A stretch of 64,000 nt of DNA from positions 1 through 64,000 of the forward strand of contig JAEUHY010000022.1 in assembly GCA_016795325.1 (NCBI GenBank), in the 5' to 3' direction. Position numbers and translations under genes: made by a program. Shown piece by piece: positions 34,709 through 43,524 of this stretch. The notes under the pieces were generated by a model. The model saw only the letters and a list, made by a program, of their open reading frames with translations, searched no databases and was not told the DNA's origin. Source of the DNA: Planctomycetota bacterium (GTDB lineage: Bacteria > Planctomycetota > UBA1135 > GCA-002686595). Position 1 is the first letter of the stretch. Each line of letters begins with the position of its first letter.

Positions 34709-35404
34709 TTACTTGCGCTTCTTCGACTTGTTGCCCTTGTCGGCAGCCGCGAGCTCCCGCGCCTGTCTGCGCGCGAGCTTCTCGGCTTCCTCGGCGACCT
34801 TGCGGGCCTGCTTCGCCGCGCGCCGCTCCGCCTTGCGGGCCTGCGCCTCGGCGGCCTTCTTCGCCTCGCGCTCGCGCGCAGCCGTGACGCCGGTCACCAG
34901 ATCGCGCAGGCGCTGGATCTGAGCTTCGTGCATCCGGTCGTGGCCGGCGTACATGAAGAGCATCGTGGCGAGCGACTCGTCGCCGCGCTCGCTGTGCACG
35001 CCCACGCGTTCGAACGCGGCGGGCGGCAGACGCTCGAGCAGCGCGGCGTTGGCGGCGCGCGCCGCCGCGAAGTCGGCGAGCAGTTGTTCGGTTTCCACGG
35101 CGTCGTGCGCGAGCTCGCGCACGAACGCGTCCTGGTCGTAACCGACGAGCGGCGGACGCTCCATCGAAGCCACCATGCGCACGCGCGCGCCGAGCACGAA
35201 TTCGTGGTCCGCGAAGTGCGCCAGCACCTGGTGGATCGACCAGCGTCCCTCCTCCGGCTGGCGGCGCAGTTGCTTGCGGCTGAGGCCCTTGAGCAGCTTG
35301 CGCACGCGTTTGGGCGCCTTGCGCATGGACTCCAGCGGGTCGTGGCTTCCCAGCGCGTCGAGGTAGCGTTGAGCGGTCGTGATCGGGGGATAGTTGCGCT
35401 TCAT
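34709..35404 (-). CDS. DinB-like protein with Lys/Ala-rich C-terminal tail
   Basis: 231 residues. Residues 1-165 form a DinB four-helix domain: GRWSIHQVLAHFADHEFVLGARVR with a probable metal histidine, and a second helix MYAGHDRMHEAQIQRLRDL with H-x3-H. Such folds bind a divalent metal and often act as thiol-dependent transferases. Residues about 170-231 are a highly charged coiled coil (AREREAKKAAEAQARKAERR) ending in KSKKRK, possibly for nucleic-acid binding. The tail is unusual for the family. Confidence 0.8.
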   Translation of the reverse strand: MKRNYPPITTAQRYLDALGSHDPLESMRKAPKRVRKLLKGLSRKQLRRQPEEGRWSIHQVLAHFADHEFVLGARVRMVASMERPPLVGYDQDAFVRELAHDAVETEQLLADFAAARAANAALLERLPPAAFERVGVHSERGDESLATMLFMYAGHDRMHEAQIQRLRDLVTGVTAAREREAKKAAEAQARKAERRAAKQARKVAEEAEKLARRQARELAAADKGNKSKKRK

Positions 35405-35495
35405 CCGGTCGGCTCCGTAGTCGGGGCGGGAGTCTAGCCTCGTCAACTCCTGTCGGGGCGCTGATGCAGTCTTAATAAAGACCCCCACACCGCGC

Positions 35496-35525
35496 TTGGC
35501 CCGCGCTCGCGACGCGCGGTAGGTT
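35496..35525 (+). promoter_or_regulatory. Promoter of the DPP-IV-like gene
   Basis: TTGGCC (35496-35501), 18-bp spacer, TAGGTT (35520-35525), 7 nt from the ATG; no SD. Confidence 0.5.
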
Positions 35526-35532
35526 GCGCCCC

Positions 35533-37746
35533 ATGACGATTCGCCATTGCCTGTTCGCCGCCGCGCTTCTCGCCGGGGCATGCACGACTCCGGGCGTCGA
35601 CGCCAATCGACACGAGGAACGCCTCACGCTCGAGGACGTGTTCGAGTTGAGCGCGAAACTCCGCCTCAAGACGCAGCCTCAAGGTTGGTACGACTCGAGC
35701 CGCTACCTCGCCGTCGCGAACGATCCCGCGGACGACAAGCGCAGACTGCTGCTCATCGAAGCCAGCACCGGCGAAGCGAAGCCCTACTTCGACGCCGCTC
35801 AGATGCGCGAGGCCTTCAGCCGTGTCGCTGGCCTGGACCCCAAGCTCGCGGAGAGTTGGTCGAAGCGCACCTCGTTCGACATGACCGGCGACAAGCGCGG
35901 GGCGCTGATCAACGACGCTGGCGACCTGTACTTCTACGATTTCGCTGCGGCTCGGGCGGCGCGGCTCACGAGCGATGCGCGTGAGGAGGTCGGCGAAACG
36001 CTCTCACCGGATGGCAAGTGGGTCGGATTCATCGCCGACTGGAACCTGCACGTCGCACCGACCGACGCTTCGAGTCCGGCGCGCGCGCTCACGACCGGCG
36101 GCGACGAGAACCACCTCTACGGGCGCCTTGACTGGGTCTACCAGGAAGAGGTCTACGGACGCGGCAATTTCGGCGCGTTCTGGTGGTCGCCCGACTCCAA
36201 GCGCATTGCGTACCTGATCATCGACGAGACGGAGGTGCCGACCTACACCGTCACGGACCATCGGCCGCGCTACCCCGAGTTCGAAGACTGGCGCTATCCC
36301 AAGGCGGGTGATCCGAACCCGAAGGTGCGGCTGGCGGTCGTCGATGTCGAGACCGGCAAGTCGACCGACGTCGACTTGAGCGCGTGGTCGCGCGAGGAGT
36401 TCTTGGTCGTGCGCGTGGGCTGGACGCCGGACAGCACCCGCGTCGTGTTCCAGGTGCAGGATCGCGTGCAGACCTGGCTCGATCTCGCGAGCGCCGATCC
36501 CGCGAGCGGCGCGGCGGCGACGTTGCTGCGCGACCGCACGTCGACTTGGATCGAGCCGGGCGACGGGCCGCATTGGATCGACGGCGGCGCGCGCTTCGTG
36601 TGGCGTTCGGAGCGCGACGGCTGGGCGCACCTGTACCTCTACGACGCGCGCGGCAACGAGTTGCAGCGCATCACCGAGGGCGAGTGGGAAGTCGACTCGT
36701 TCGTGCGCTACGACGCCGCGAGCGGGTGGACGTACTTCAGCGGCGATCGCGACGACGTGAAGGGCGCGCAGCTCTACCGCTGCAAGCTCGACGGGTCGCA
36801 GCTCGAGCGCGTGACCCGCGGCGCGGGCACGCACGCGGTGTCGCTCTCGCCCGACGGCCAGCTCGCGCTCGACACGCATTCGTCGCTGCGCGAGTGGACG
36901 CGTCTGGCGCTGATCCGCACGGACGGGCATCTCGTGCGCGAGTTGGAGCGTGTCGACAGCGCCGCCGCCCTGAGCAAAGGCGTGATGGCGCCGGAGTTCG
37001 TCAAGCTCGCCACGCGGGATGGGTTCGAGCTCGAGGGCATGCTGTTCAAGCCTGCCGGCTTCGAGTCCGGCAAGCGCTACCCGGTGTTGTGCCACGTCTA
37101 CTCGGGCCCGCACGCGCCCAAGGTGCTCGACCGCGCGCTGAGTTTCGACGGGCTGTGGCACGTGATGCTCGCGCAGCAGGGCTACCTCGTGTGGGTGTGC
37201 GACAACCGCTCGGCCAGCGGCAAGGGCCACGTGTCCACCGAGGGCATCTACAAGAACCTCGGCGCGCAGGAGCTGCGCGACATCGAGGACGGCGTCGACT
37301 GGCTCGTCGCGCAGGGTTACGCCGATCCCTCGCGGATCGGAATCTGGGGCTGGAGCTACGGCGGGTACCAGACGGCTTACGCGCTCACGCACTCGACCAA
37401 GTTCAAGCTCGGGATCAGCGGCGCGCCCGTGACCGACTGGCGCTACTACGACTCGATCTACACCGAGCGCTTCATGCAGACTCCGCAGCTCAATCCCGAG
37501 GGCTACAAGTCGAGTTCGGTGGTCGAAGCCGCTGCGAACCTGAGCGGTCAGTTGCTGCTGATCCACGGCGTGATCGACGAGAACGTGCACCTGCAGAACA
37601 CGCTCAACCTCGCCGGCGCGTTGCAGGCCGCGGGCAAGCAGTTCGACCTGATGCTGTACCCCGGAAACCGGCACGCGGTCGTCGAGCCGCGCCAGCGCCG
37701 GCACCTGTACACGTTGATGACCGACTACGTGCGCGAGCACCTGTAG
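35533..37746 (+). CDS. S9B dipeptidyl peptidase IV-like lipoprotein
   Basis: 737 residues. Lipoprotein signal with LLAGAC (acceptor C17). The beta-propeller (about 40-470) includes DWVYQEEVYGRGNFGAFWWSPDS, which has the double-Glu motif that anchors the free N-terminus of substrates. The alpha/beta-hydrolase domain has catalytic Ser608 in GWSYGG, Asp682 in DENVH and His714. It removes Xaa-Pro/Ala dipeptides from peptides outside the cytoplasm. Followed by a peptide transporter and a cytoplasmic Xaa-Pro peptidase. Confidence 0.93.
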   Translation: MTIRHCLFAAALLAGACTTPGVDANRHEERLTLEDVFELSAKLRLKTQPQGWYDSSRYLAVANDPADDKRRLLLIEASTGEAKPYFDAAQMREAFSRVAGLDPKLAESWSKRTSFDMTGDKRGALINDAGDLYFYDFAAARAARLTSDAREEVGETLSPDGKWVGFIADWNLHVAPTDASSPARALTTGGDENHLYGRLDWVYQEEVYGRGNFGAFWWSPDSKRIAYLIIDETEVPTYTVTDHRPRYPEFEDWRYPKAGDPNPKVRLAVVDVETGKSTDVDLSAWSREEFLVVRVGWTPDSTRVVFQVQDRVQTWLDLASADPASGAAATLLRDRTSTWIEPGDGPHWIDGGARFVWRSERDGWAHLYLYDARGNELQRITEGEWEVDSFVRYDAASGWTYFSGDRDDVKGAQLYRCKLDGSQLERVTRGAGTHAVSLSPDGQLALDTHSSLREWTRLALIRTDGHLVRELERVDSAAALSKGVMAPEFVKLATRDGFELEGMLFKPAGFESGKRYPVLCHVYSGPHAPKVLDRALSFDGLWHVMLAQQGYLVWVCDNRSASGKGHVSTEGIYKNLGAQELRDIEDGVDWLVAQGYADPSRIGIWGWSYGGYQTAYALTHSTKFKLGISGAPVTDWRYYDSIYTERFMQTPQLNPEGYKSSSVVEAAANLSGQLLLIHGVIDENVHLQNTLNLAGALQAAGKQFDLMLYPGNRHAVVEPRQRRHLYTLMTDYVREHL

Positions 37747-37874
37747 TTCTCAGCCGTCCCCGCGCTGCGCTCCCCCGCCGCCGCGCTACTCTCTCCCACC
37801 CCCCACGTCCTTTCCCGGCGAGCGGCGCCCCTCGCGGCGCGCGCTCGCGTCCCACCGCGATCCCTTCAAGGCCC

Positions 37875-39782
37875 ATGACTCAGTCCACGGAATCCGCCCC
37901 CGAGAAAACCATCCTCGGCCACCCCAGCGGCCTGTTCGTCCTGTTCTTCGCCGAGCTGTGGGAACGCTTCTGCTACTACGGCATGCGGGCGCTGCTCGCG
38001 GTGTACGTTGCGGAGCAATTCACGCAGGGTGATCGCAGCGCGGCGAGCGGCATGTACGGCGCGTTCACGGCGCTCGTCTACGCGCTCGGATTCTTCGGCG
38101 GAACGATTGCGGACAAGTACCTGGGTTATCGCCGCGCGATCATCGTCGGCGGCGTGCTCATGGCAGCGGGCGAGTTCATGCTGATGATCCCCACCGAGGA
38201 GATGTTCCTCATGGGGTTGGCGGTGCTGATCGTCGGCAACGGCTTGTTCAAGCCCAACATCTCGACGCTCGTCGGCAAGCTCTACAAACAAGGTGACGCG
38301 CGACGCGACGGCGGCTTCACCATCTTCTACATGGGCATCAACCTCGGTGCGTTCCTCGCGCCGATCGCCTGCCGCTGGGTCGCGGGCGTTATGGGCACCG
38401 GTGGGAAGCCCGACTACCGCTGGGGCTTCATCGCCGCGGGCGTCGGCATGTTGCTCGGCGTCGTGACCTTCTGGCGTGGCTTCTCGGCGCTCGGCGACAA
38501 GGGCCTCCCGCCCAAGGGCCGCGAAGGCGTCAGCAGCATTCTCGTCGTGATCGTCGGCGGCCTCGCGTTGGCGCCGGCGGTCTACATGCTCCTCGCGAAG
38601 GCGGAACTCGCGGGGTACGTCACGCTCGCGCTGCTCATCGGCATCCTGCTGTACCTGGTCTGGTACGGCCTGAAGAGCGACAAGGTGACCTTCCAGCGCA
38701 TCCTCGCGCTGATCATCCTCCTGATTGGCAACATCGCGTTCTGGGCGAGCTTCGAGCAGGCCGGCAACTCGCTCAATTTCTTCGCCCGCGACCAGGTGAA
38801 GTGGGAATCCACCGACAACTTCTCCCTGGGCGGCACGCGCGGAGAGTTGAAGTCCGCCGACGCGCAGAGCGTGACCCTACCGGTCGGTTTCGCGCGAGCC
38901 GTCGACGGCGCCTCGCCGTCGACTTCGGTCAACATCACGGTCACCTACCCCTCGCCGGAGAACGTCAACATCAAGGTCGACGCCACGGCTGAGTTGGCGT
39001 CGGGCGAGTATCTGCCCGACACGCCGCTCAAGGTTGCGCTGGCGGACAACGACAAGAACCCGCGCAACCAGGACATCGCCAACGCGATGGCGAACTGGGA
39101 GGCGGCCAAGGCGAAGGTCGCGGCTGCGGAAGCCAAGCACACCGCCGACAAATCCGATCCAGCGGCCAAGCAGGAGTTCGAGGAAGCGCAAACGCTGCTC
39201 AAGAAGAGCTCGGTGGAGTTCGTGATCGGCCCCGTGCGCGAGTTCGAGTGGTTCCAGTCCGTGAACGCGATCTTCATCGTGTTGCTCGGACCAGTCTTCT
39301 CCGCGCTGTGGGTCTGGCTCGATCGGCGCAACGCCAACCCCTCGATCCCCTTCAAGTTCGGACTGGGCCTCGTGCAGGTCGGATTGGGTTTCGCGCTGCT
39401 GGTGTGGTCGTTCAAGGGCGCCGACGCGAATGGCCTCGTGCCTTGGTACATGCTCACGGGCCTGTACTTGATCCACACGCTCGGCGAGTTGTGCATCTCG
39501 CCCGTGGGTCTGTCGATGGTCACCAAGCTCGCGCCTCCGACCATCACGGGCTTCGTCATGGGCGGCTGGTTCCTCTCGATCGCCAACGCGAACTTCGGCG
39601 CGGCGCTGTTCTCGAGCCTCGCCGGCGGCGGCGAGCACGGCGAGGCGCCCGCAACCGGCGCGGCGGCGCTCGTCAGCTACCAGGGCGCGTACATGCCGAT
39701 CATCTACATGTCGATCGGCGTGGGCATCCTGTTCCTCCTGCTCGCCAAACCCATCGACAAGCTGATGCACGGCATCAAGTAG
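37875..39782 (+). CDS. POT/PTR family proton-coupled peptide transporter with inserted loop
   Basis: 635 residues against about 480-500 for typical bacterial POTs. The PTR2 signature is clear: ELWERFCYYGMRALL (27-41), GNGLFKPNISTLVG, and FYMGINLGAF. IAFWASFEQAGNSLNFFA corresponds to helix 7. Between residues about 305 and 457 there is an extra, hydrophilic segment (beta-rich, then an Ala/Lys helix AKAKVAAAEAKHTADK) before EWFQSVNAIFIVLLGP (helix 8). It imports di/tripeptides with protons. Flanked by matching peptidases. Confidence 0.93.
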   Translation: MTQSTESAPEKTILGHPSGLFVLFFAELWERFCYYGMRALLAVYVAEQFTQGDRSAASGMYGAFTALVYALGFFGGTIADKYLGYRRAIIVGGVLMAAGEFMLMIPTEEMFLMGLAVLIVGNGLFKPNISTLVGKLYKQGDARRDGGFTIFYMGINLGAFLAPIACRWVAGVMGTGGKPDYRWGFIAAGVGMLLGVVTFWRGFSALGDKGLPPKGREGVSSILVVIVGGLALAPAVYMLLAKAELAGYVTLALLIGILLYLVWYGLKSDKVTFQRILALIILLIGNIAFWASFEQAGNSLNFFARDQVKWESTDNFSLGGTRGELKSADAQSVTLPVGFARAVDGASPSTSVNITVTYPSPENVNIKVDATAELASGEYLPDTPLKVALADNDKNPRNQDIANAMANWEAAKAKVAAAEAKHTADKSDPAAKQEFEEAQTLLKKSSVEFVIGPVREFEWFQSVNAIFIVLLGPVFSALWVWLDRRNANPSIPFKFGLGLVQVGLGFALLVWSFKGADANGLVPWYMLTGLYLIHTLGELCISPVGLSMVTKLAPPTITGFVMGGWFLSIANANFGAALFSSLAGGGEHGEAPATGAAALVSYQGAYMPIIYMSIGVGILFLLLAKPIDKLMHGIK

Positions 39783-39795
39783 CGCGGAGCACGCC

Positions 39796-41118
39796 ATGAC
39801 CAGCACGAGCGCCGAGAAGAGCCTCTACGCCGAGCACATCGCCGCCCGCCAGCGCACCACCGAGGCTGCGCTGGCGGCGACGTCGTTCGACGCGCTCGTG
39901 ATCTCCAGCGGCGCGCCGTTCACGTACTTCGTCGACGATCAGGACGCGCCGCTGCACGAGACGCCGCACTTCGCGCACTGGGTCCCGCTGCGTGGGCCGC
40001 ATCACCTGCTGCTGATCCGGCCCGGCCACAAGCCGCGCCTGGTGCGCTACTGCCCCGAAGACTACTGGTACGAACAAGGTCCTCTGCCCGAGAACTTCTG
40101 GGTCGACGACTTCGACTTCTACGAAGCGCGCACGCGCGAGGAGGCTTGGAAACTCGTCGCGACGAACGGGCGCGTGGCGTACATCGGCGACGAGTCCGAG
40201 GCCGCGCGCGCGGCGGGCGTCGCGGATTCAGGCTGCAACCACGCCGAACTCACGGCGCGCCTGGATTGGGAGCGGAGCTTCAAGAGCGCCTACGAAGTCG
40301 GCTGCATGGAAGAGGCGGAGAAGATCGCCTCCTGGGGCCATCGCGCGGCGCTGGCGGCCTTCGACAAGGGCGCCAGCGAGCTCGAAATCCACCACGCGTA
40401 TCTGACGGCGGTGGGCTGCACCGAGGCGGACCTGCCCTACGGCACGATCATCGCGCACGACGAGAAGGGCGCGATCCTGCACTACACCGGCAAGCGCACG
40501 AAGCGCGACGGACGCGTGCTGCTGATCGACGCCGGCGCGCGCTACTTGGGCTACTGCTCGGACATCACACGCACCTGGACGCGCAAGGACTGCGACCCGC
40601 TGTTCCGCGAGCTGGTCAAGGGCCTCGACAAGCTGCAGCTCGAGCTGTGCGAGCGCGTGACGCCCGGCCTGCCGTATCCCGAGCTGCAACGCGCGGCGCA
40701 CATCCTGATCGGCGAGCTGCTGCGCGAACTGGGCGTGCTGAAAACCAGCGGCGAAACAGCGTTCTCGCTGGGGCTCACCAAGCCGTTCTTCCCCCACGGC
40801 CTCGGACACTTCCTCGGCATCCAGGTGCACGACCTGTCCGGCCGCCAGGCGGAACCGCGAGGCGGCGTGGCGCCGCCTCCGGCGCACTCGCCCTTCCTGC
40901 GCACCACGCGCACCATCGCCGAGCATCAAGTCTTCACGATCGAGCCGGGCGTGTACTTCATCGAGATGCTGCTGCGCGAGCACCGCGTCGGTCCGAACTC
41001 GAGCTACATCGACTGGGCTCTGGTCGACCGACTCGCGCCCTTCGGCGGCGTGCGCATCGAGGACAACGTGCTCGTGACCGCGGCTGGCCACCGCAACCTC
41101 ACGCGGCCGCACATCTAG
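39796..41118 (+). CDS. Xaa-Pro dipeptidase (M24B)
   Basis: 440 residues, cytoplasmic. The pita-bread fold shows all five metal ligands: LLIDAGARYLGYCSDITRTW (two Asp), HGLGHFLGIQVHD (His), TIEPGVYF (Glu) and VRIEDNVLV (Glu). It is closest to PepQ-type enzymes, which split Xaa-Pro dipeptides, including the products of the DPP-IV-like enzyme after uptake. It starts 13 nt after the transporter; GGAG serves as SD. Confidence 0.92.
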   Translation: MTSTSAEKSLYAEHIAARQRTTEAALAATSFDALVISSGAPFTYFVDDQDAPLHETPHFAHWVPLRGPHHLLLIRPGHKPRLVRYCPEDYWYEQGPLPENFWVDDFDFYEARTREEAWKLVATNGRVAYIGDESEAARAAGVADSGCNHAELTARLDWERSFKSAYEVGCMEEAEKIASWGHRAALAAFDKGASELEIHHAYLTAVGCTEADLPYGTIIAHDEKGAILHYTGKRTKRDGRVLLIDAGARYLGYCSDITRTWTRKDCDPLFRELVKGLDKLQLELCERVTPGLPYPELQRAAHILIGELLRELGVLKTSGETAFSLGLTKPFFPHGLGHFLGIQVHDLSGRQAEPRGGVAPPPAHSPFLRTTRTIAEHQVFTIEPGVYFIEMLLREHRVGPNSSYIDWALVDRLAPFGGVRIEDNVLVTAAGHRNLTRPHI

Positions 41119-41158
41119 GCCACGGCGAACGCTCAGCGGCCGCGTCGATTCGAAGCCG

Positions 41159-42466
41159 TCAATCCGGCGACGCTGCAGCGTCCTGCGAGCGTTGGAGCAC
41201 GAGCCGCGCTTGGCGTTTCGCGAGCCACACTCCGAGCGCGCCCCACACGACCGACAGCGGAACTCCGACGAGCGCAGCTGCGGCGAGCGAGAGGCTGTCG
41301 AAACCAAACGCCCCCGCCAAGTCGCCGCCGCGGAACGCAAACGTGTCGGTGAAGTTCTTGGCCTTGTACTTCTCGACGCGCTCGGTGGGCACATAGAGCG
41401 CTTCGCGCGCCGGACGCTGCGTGGCGTGGCTCAAGCCCTTCCAGAGGACCAAGCACACGGTCACGACGGCGAGCGCCGCGGTTTCGCGCGAGTGGGCTAC
41501 GTACAGCGCGATGAAGCTCGCCACGCCGATCAGCGGCAGGATGAGCAACGCGCCAAGCACTCCCACGCGCTTCATGATCTGACCCGTGAAGAAGATTTGA
41601 ACCACCAAGGTGAGCGACTGCGTGGCGCTCTGCGCGAACCCGAAGTACTCCTCCCGCTGCGCCTTGACCGGGTACGACGCCTCGACGATGAAGTTCTGCT
41701 GCAGCGTGAGAAACGTCTGAGCGATGCCGAAGACGAGCGTGAAAACCGCGATTCCCGCCAGGTACGGCCGCTCGAAGACGAGCGCCATCCCCTCCAGGGC
41801 GTTTCCGCCGAGCGCTTTGCGCTCGAACGCCGTGTCTCCGACGCCACGCGACTGCGCCAGGGCGAGCCGCACTGCGGCCTCCAGCATCAACGCGGCCGGG
41901 AGAATCATCCAAATGGCGAGGGAGTACTTCGCCACGAGTCCGGTGACGGCGCTGCCCAGGACGGCGCCGAGTGTTCCACCGACCGCCACGAGCCCGAACA
42001 AGCGCTTGGACTGTTCTGACTCGAAGCGATCCACCGCGAGCGCCCAGAACAACGACACGAGGAACACGTTCGAGACGGCGTGCACCACGTAGAACGAGCG
42101 CGCGACCCACACCGCGTTCTCACCGTCGACGAGTCTGGTCAGCGGCAGGAACACCAACCAGATCAAGGCCACGGCGCGCCAGGAGCGCGACAGGAACGTC
42201 TTGCGGCCGACGCGGGAGCTCAACGCCGAGAACGCGAGGCTCGCCAGCATCGTGCCCAGCAGCGTGAAGACCCACAGGTACTTGAGGTTCCGAGCGCCGC
42301 CGCTGAGTCCCATCGCATCGCGCAACGGCTGCAGCAGGAACACGGCGAACATGAGGCAAAAGAACGCGCCGACGGCCCGGGCGACCTGCGCGCGTTCCTC
42401 GCGCCGCACGGAGAGCAGACGATCGAGGAACGTGCCTTCGTCAGCGGGCGGCGGCGCGGAACTCAT
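41159..42466 (-). CDS. NTP/NDP exchange transporter-like MFS protein
   Basis: 435 residues with about 12 membrane helices. The N-terminal FCLMFAVFLLQPLRDAMGLSGG is the R-P-x-R-D-x-M-G-type signature of the Npt1/Npt2 (ADP/ATP translocase-like) family, which also includes many uncharacterised members in free-living bacteria. RYVPTERVEKYKAKNF-like EALYVPTERVEKYKAK precedes the last helices. Substrate unknown; ATP import is unlikely in a free-living cell. Confidence 0.8.
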   Translation of the reverse strand: MSSAPPPADEGTFLDRLLSVRREERAQVARAVGAFFCLMFAVFLLQPLRDAMGLSGGARNLKYLWVFTLLGTMLASLAFSALSSRVGRKTFLSRSWRAVALIWLVFLPLTRLVDGENAVWVARSFYVVHAVSNVFLVSLFWALAVDRFESEQSKRLFGLVAVGGTLGAVLGSAVTGLVAKYSLAIWMILPAALMLEAAVRLALAQSRGVGDTAFERKALGGNALEGMALVFERPYLAGIAVFTLVFGIAQTFLTLQQNFIVEASYPVKAQREEYFGFAQSATQSLTLVVQIFFTGQIMKRVGVLGALLILPLIGVASFIALYVAHSRETAALAVVTVCLVLWKGLSHATQRPAREALYVPTERVEKYKAKNFTDTFAFRGGDLAGAFGFDSLSLAAAALVGVPLSVVWGALGVWLAKRQARLVLQRSQDAAASPD

Positions 42467-42546
42467 GGGGCGCAGGAGCATGCACAATCCCTCGCGCGGG
42501 CGCACACATCCGCGCGTTCGAAACCGGTAGGACCGAAGCTCGAACG

Positions 42547-43368
42547 TCAGACGCCCGCGAGCGCGCGCCAGGTGCGCAACGCGTCGCTGGCCGCGCGCAC
42601 GTCGTGCGTGCGGATCCAATCCACACCCTGCGCTGCGCACCACAACTCGGCCGCGAGCGTCGCCGCGCCGCGTTCGAGCGGAGCGCGTCCGAGCGCCGCG
42701 CCGAGGAACGATTTGCGCGAAGGCGCGACGCACACGCGCTGCCCCACGCGTTGGCGCAACTCGCCGATGCGCCGCAGGACTTCGAAGCTCGGCTCGGGCG
42801 CCGAGGAGAGGAACAGCCCCAGGCCGGGGTCGACGATGACACGCTCGCGTACGACGCCCAAGCGTGCGAGCGCCGCGAGCCGCTCGTCGAAGAAGCGCAC
42901 GATGCGCTCGACCCAGTCGGCTTCCGTCGGCGCTTCGCGCTCCGCACGCGCTTGCCGTGAAGTCGAGTGCATCAAGATGAGCTCGCAACGGCTCGCGGCG
43001 ACAACTCGAACGGCGCGCTCGTCGCGCAGGGCCGTCACGTCGTTGATGCACGCCGCGCCCAGTTCGAGCGCGCGCTCCATCACGTGCGGCTCGAACGTGT
43101 CGATCGAAACCTCGATCCGAGCGGCGACGAGTTCGCGCAACACGGGCTCGAGCCGGCGCCACTCTTCGTCGGGGCCCACGAGCTCGGCTTCCGGATGCGT
43201 CGATTGGGCGCCCAGATCGATCCGCGCGGCGCCTTGCTCCACCAACTCGAGCGCGTGTTGCAGCGCGTCAACATGCTTGCGAAAACGCCCGCCGTCGGAG
43301 AACGAGTCGTCGGTGAGGTTCACCACGCCCAGCAGGCGCGGTCCGCGCGCAGTTCCCGGGCGCTCCAT
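42547..43368 (-). CDS. folP: Dihydropteroate synthase
   Basis: 273 residues, TIM barrel. Motifs: LGVVNLTDDSFSDGGR (pterin/PABA loop 1), IDLGAQSTHPEAE (loop 2, usually GGESTRPG), ACINDVTAL, ILMHS, VIVDPGLG, APSRKSFLG and IRTHDV. It condenses dihydropterin pyrophosphate with p-aminobenzoate in folate synthesis. Loop 2 differs from the consensus (GAQSTHP), but the key residues are kept. Confidence 0.9.
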   Translation of the reverse strand: MERPGTARGPRLLGVVNLTDDSFSDGGRFRKHVDALQHALELVEQGAARIDLGAQSTHPEAELVGPDEEWRRLEPVLRELVAARIEVSIDTFEPHVMERALELGAACINDVTALRDERAVRVVAASRCELILMHSTSRQARAEREAPTEADWVERIVRFFDERLAALARLGVVRERVIVDPGLGLFLSSAPEPSFEVLRRIGELRQRVGQRVCVAPSRKSFLGAALGRAPLERGAATLAAELWCAAQGVDWIRTHDVRAASDALRTWRALAGV

Positions 43369-43524
43369 GTTCCCTGAGCGTCGCGCGGGCGCTCGGCGGT
43401 AACAAGCCCCTCCCGACCGCGGGAATCGAAACTGCGCGTTGACGCCACAGCAGCCCCCTCCACAATGCAAGCGCTCGCCCCCCCACGGTTGCAGTCCATG
43501 TTGACTGCCAGGAGCTCTTGTCCC

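Noticed and set aside
36384..37874. Open frame upstream of and joined to the POT transporter
   Set aside because: Out-of-frame shadow of the DPP-IV-like gene; the transporter starts at 37875 with its own signature N-terminus.
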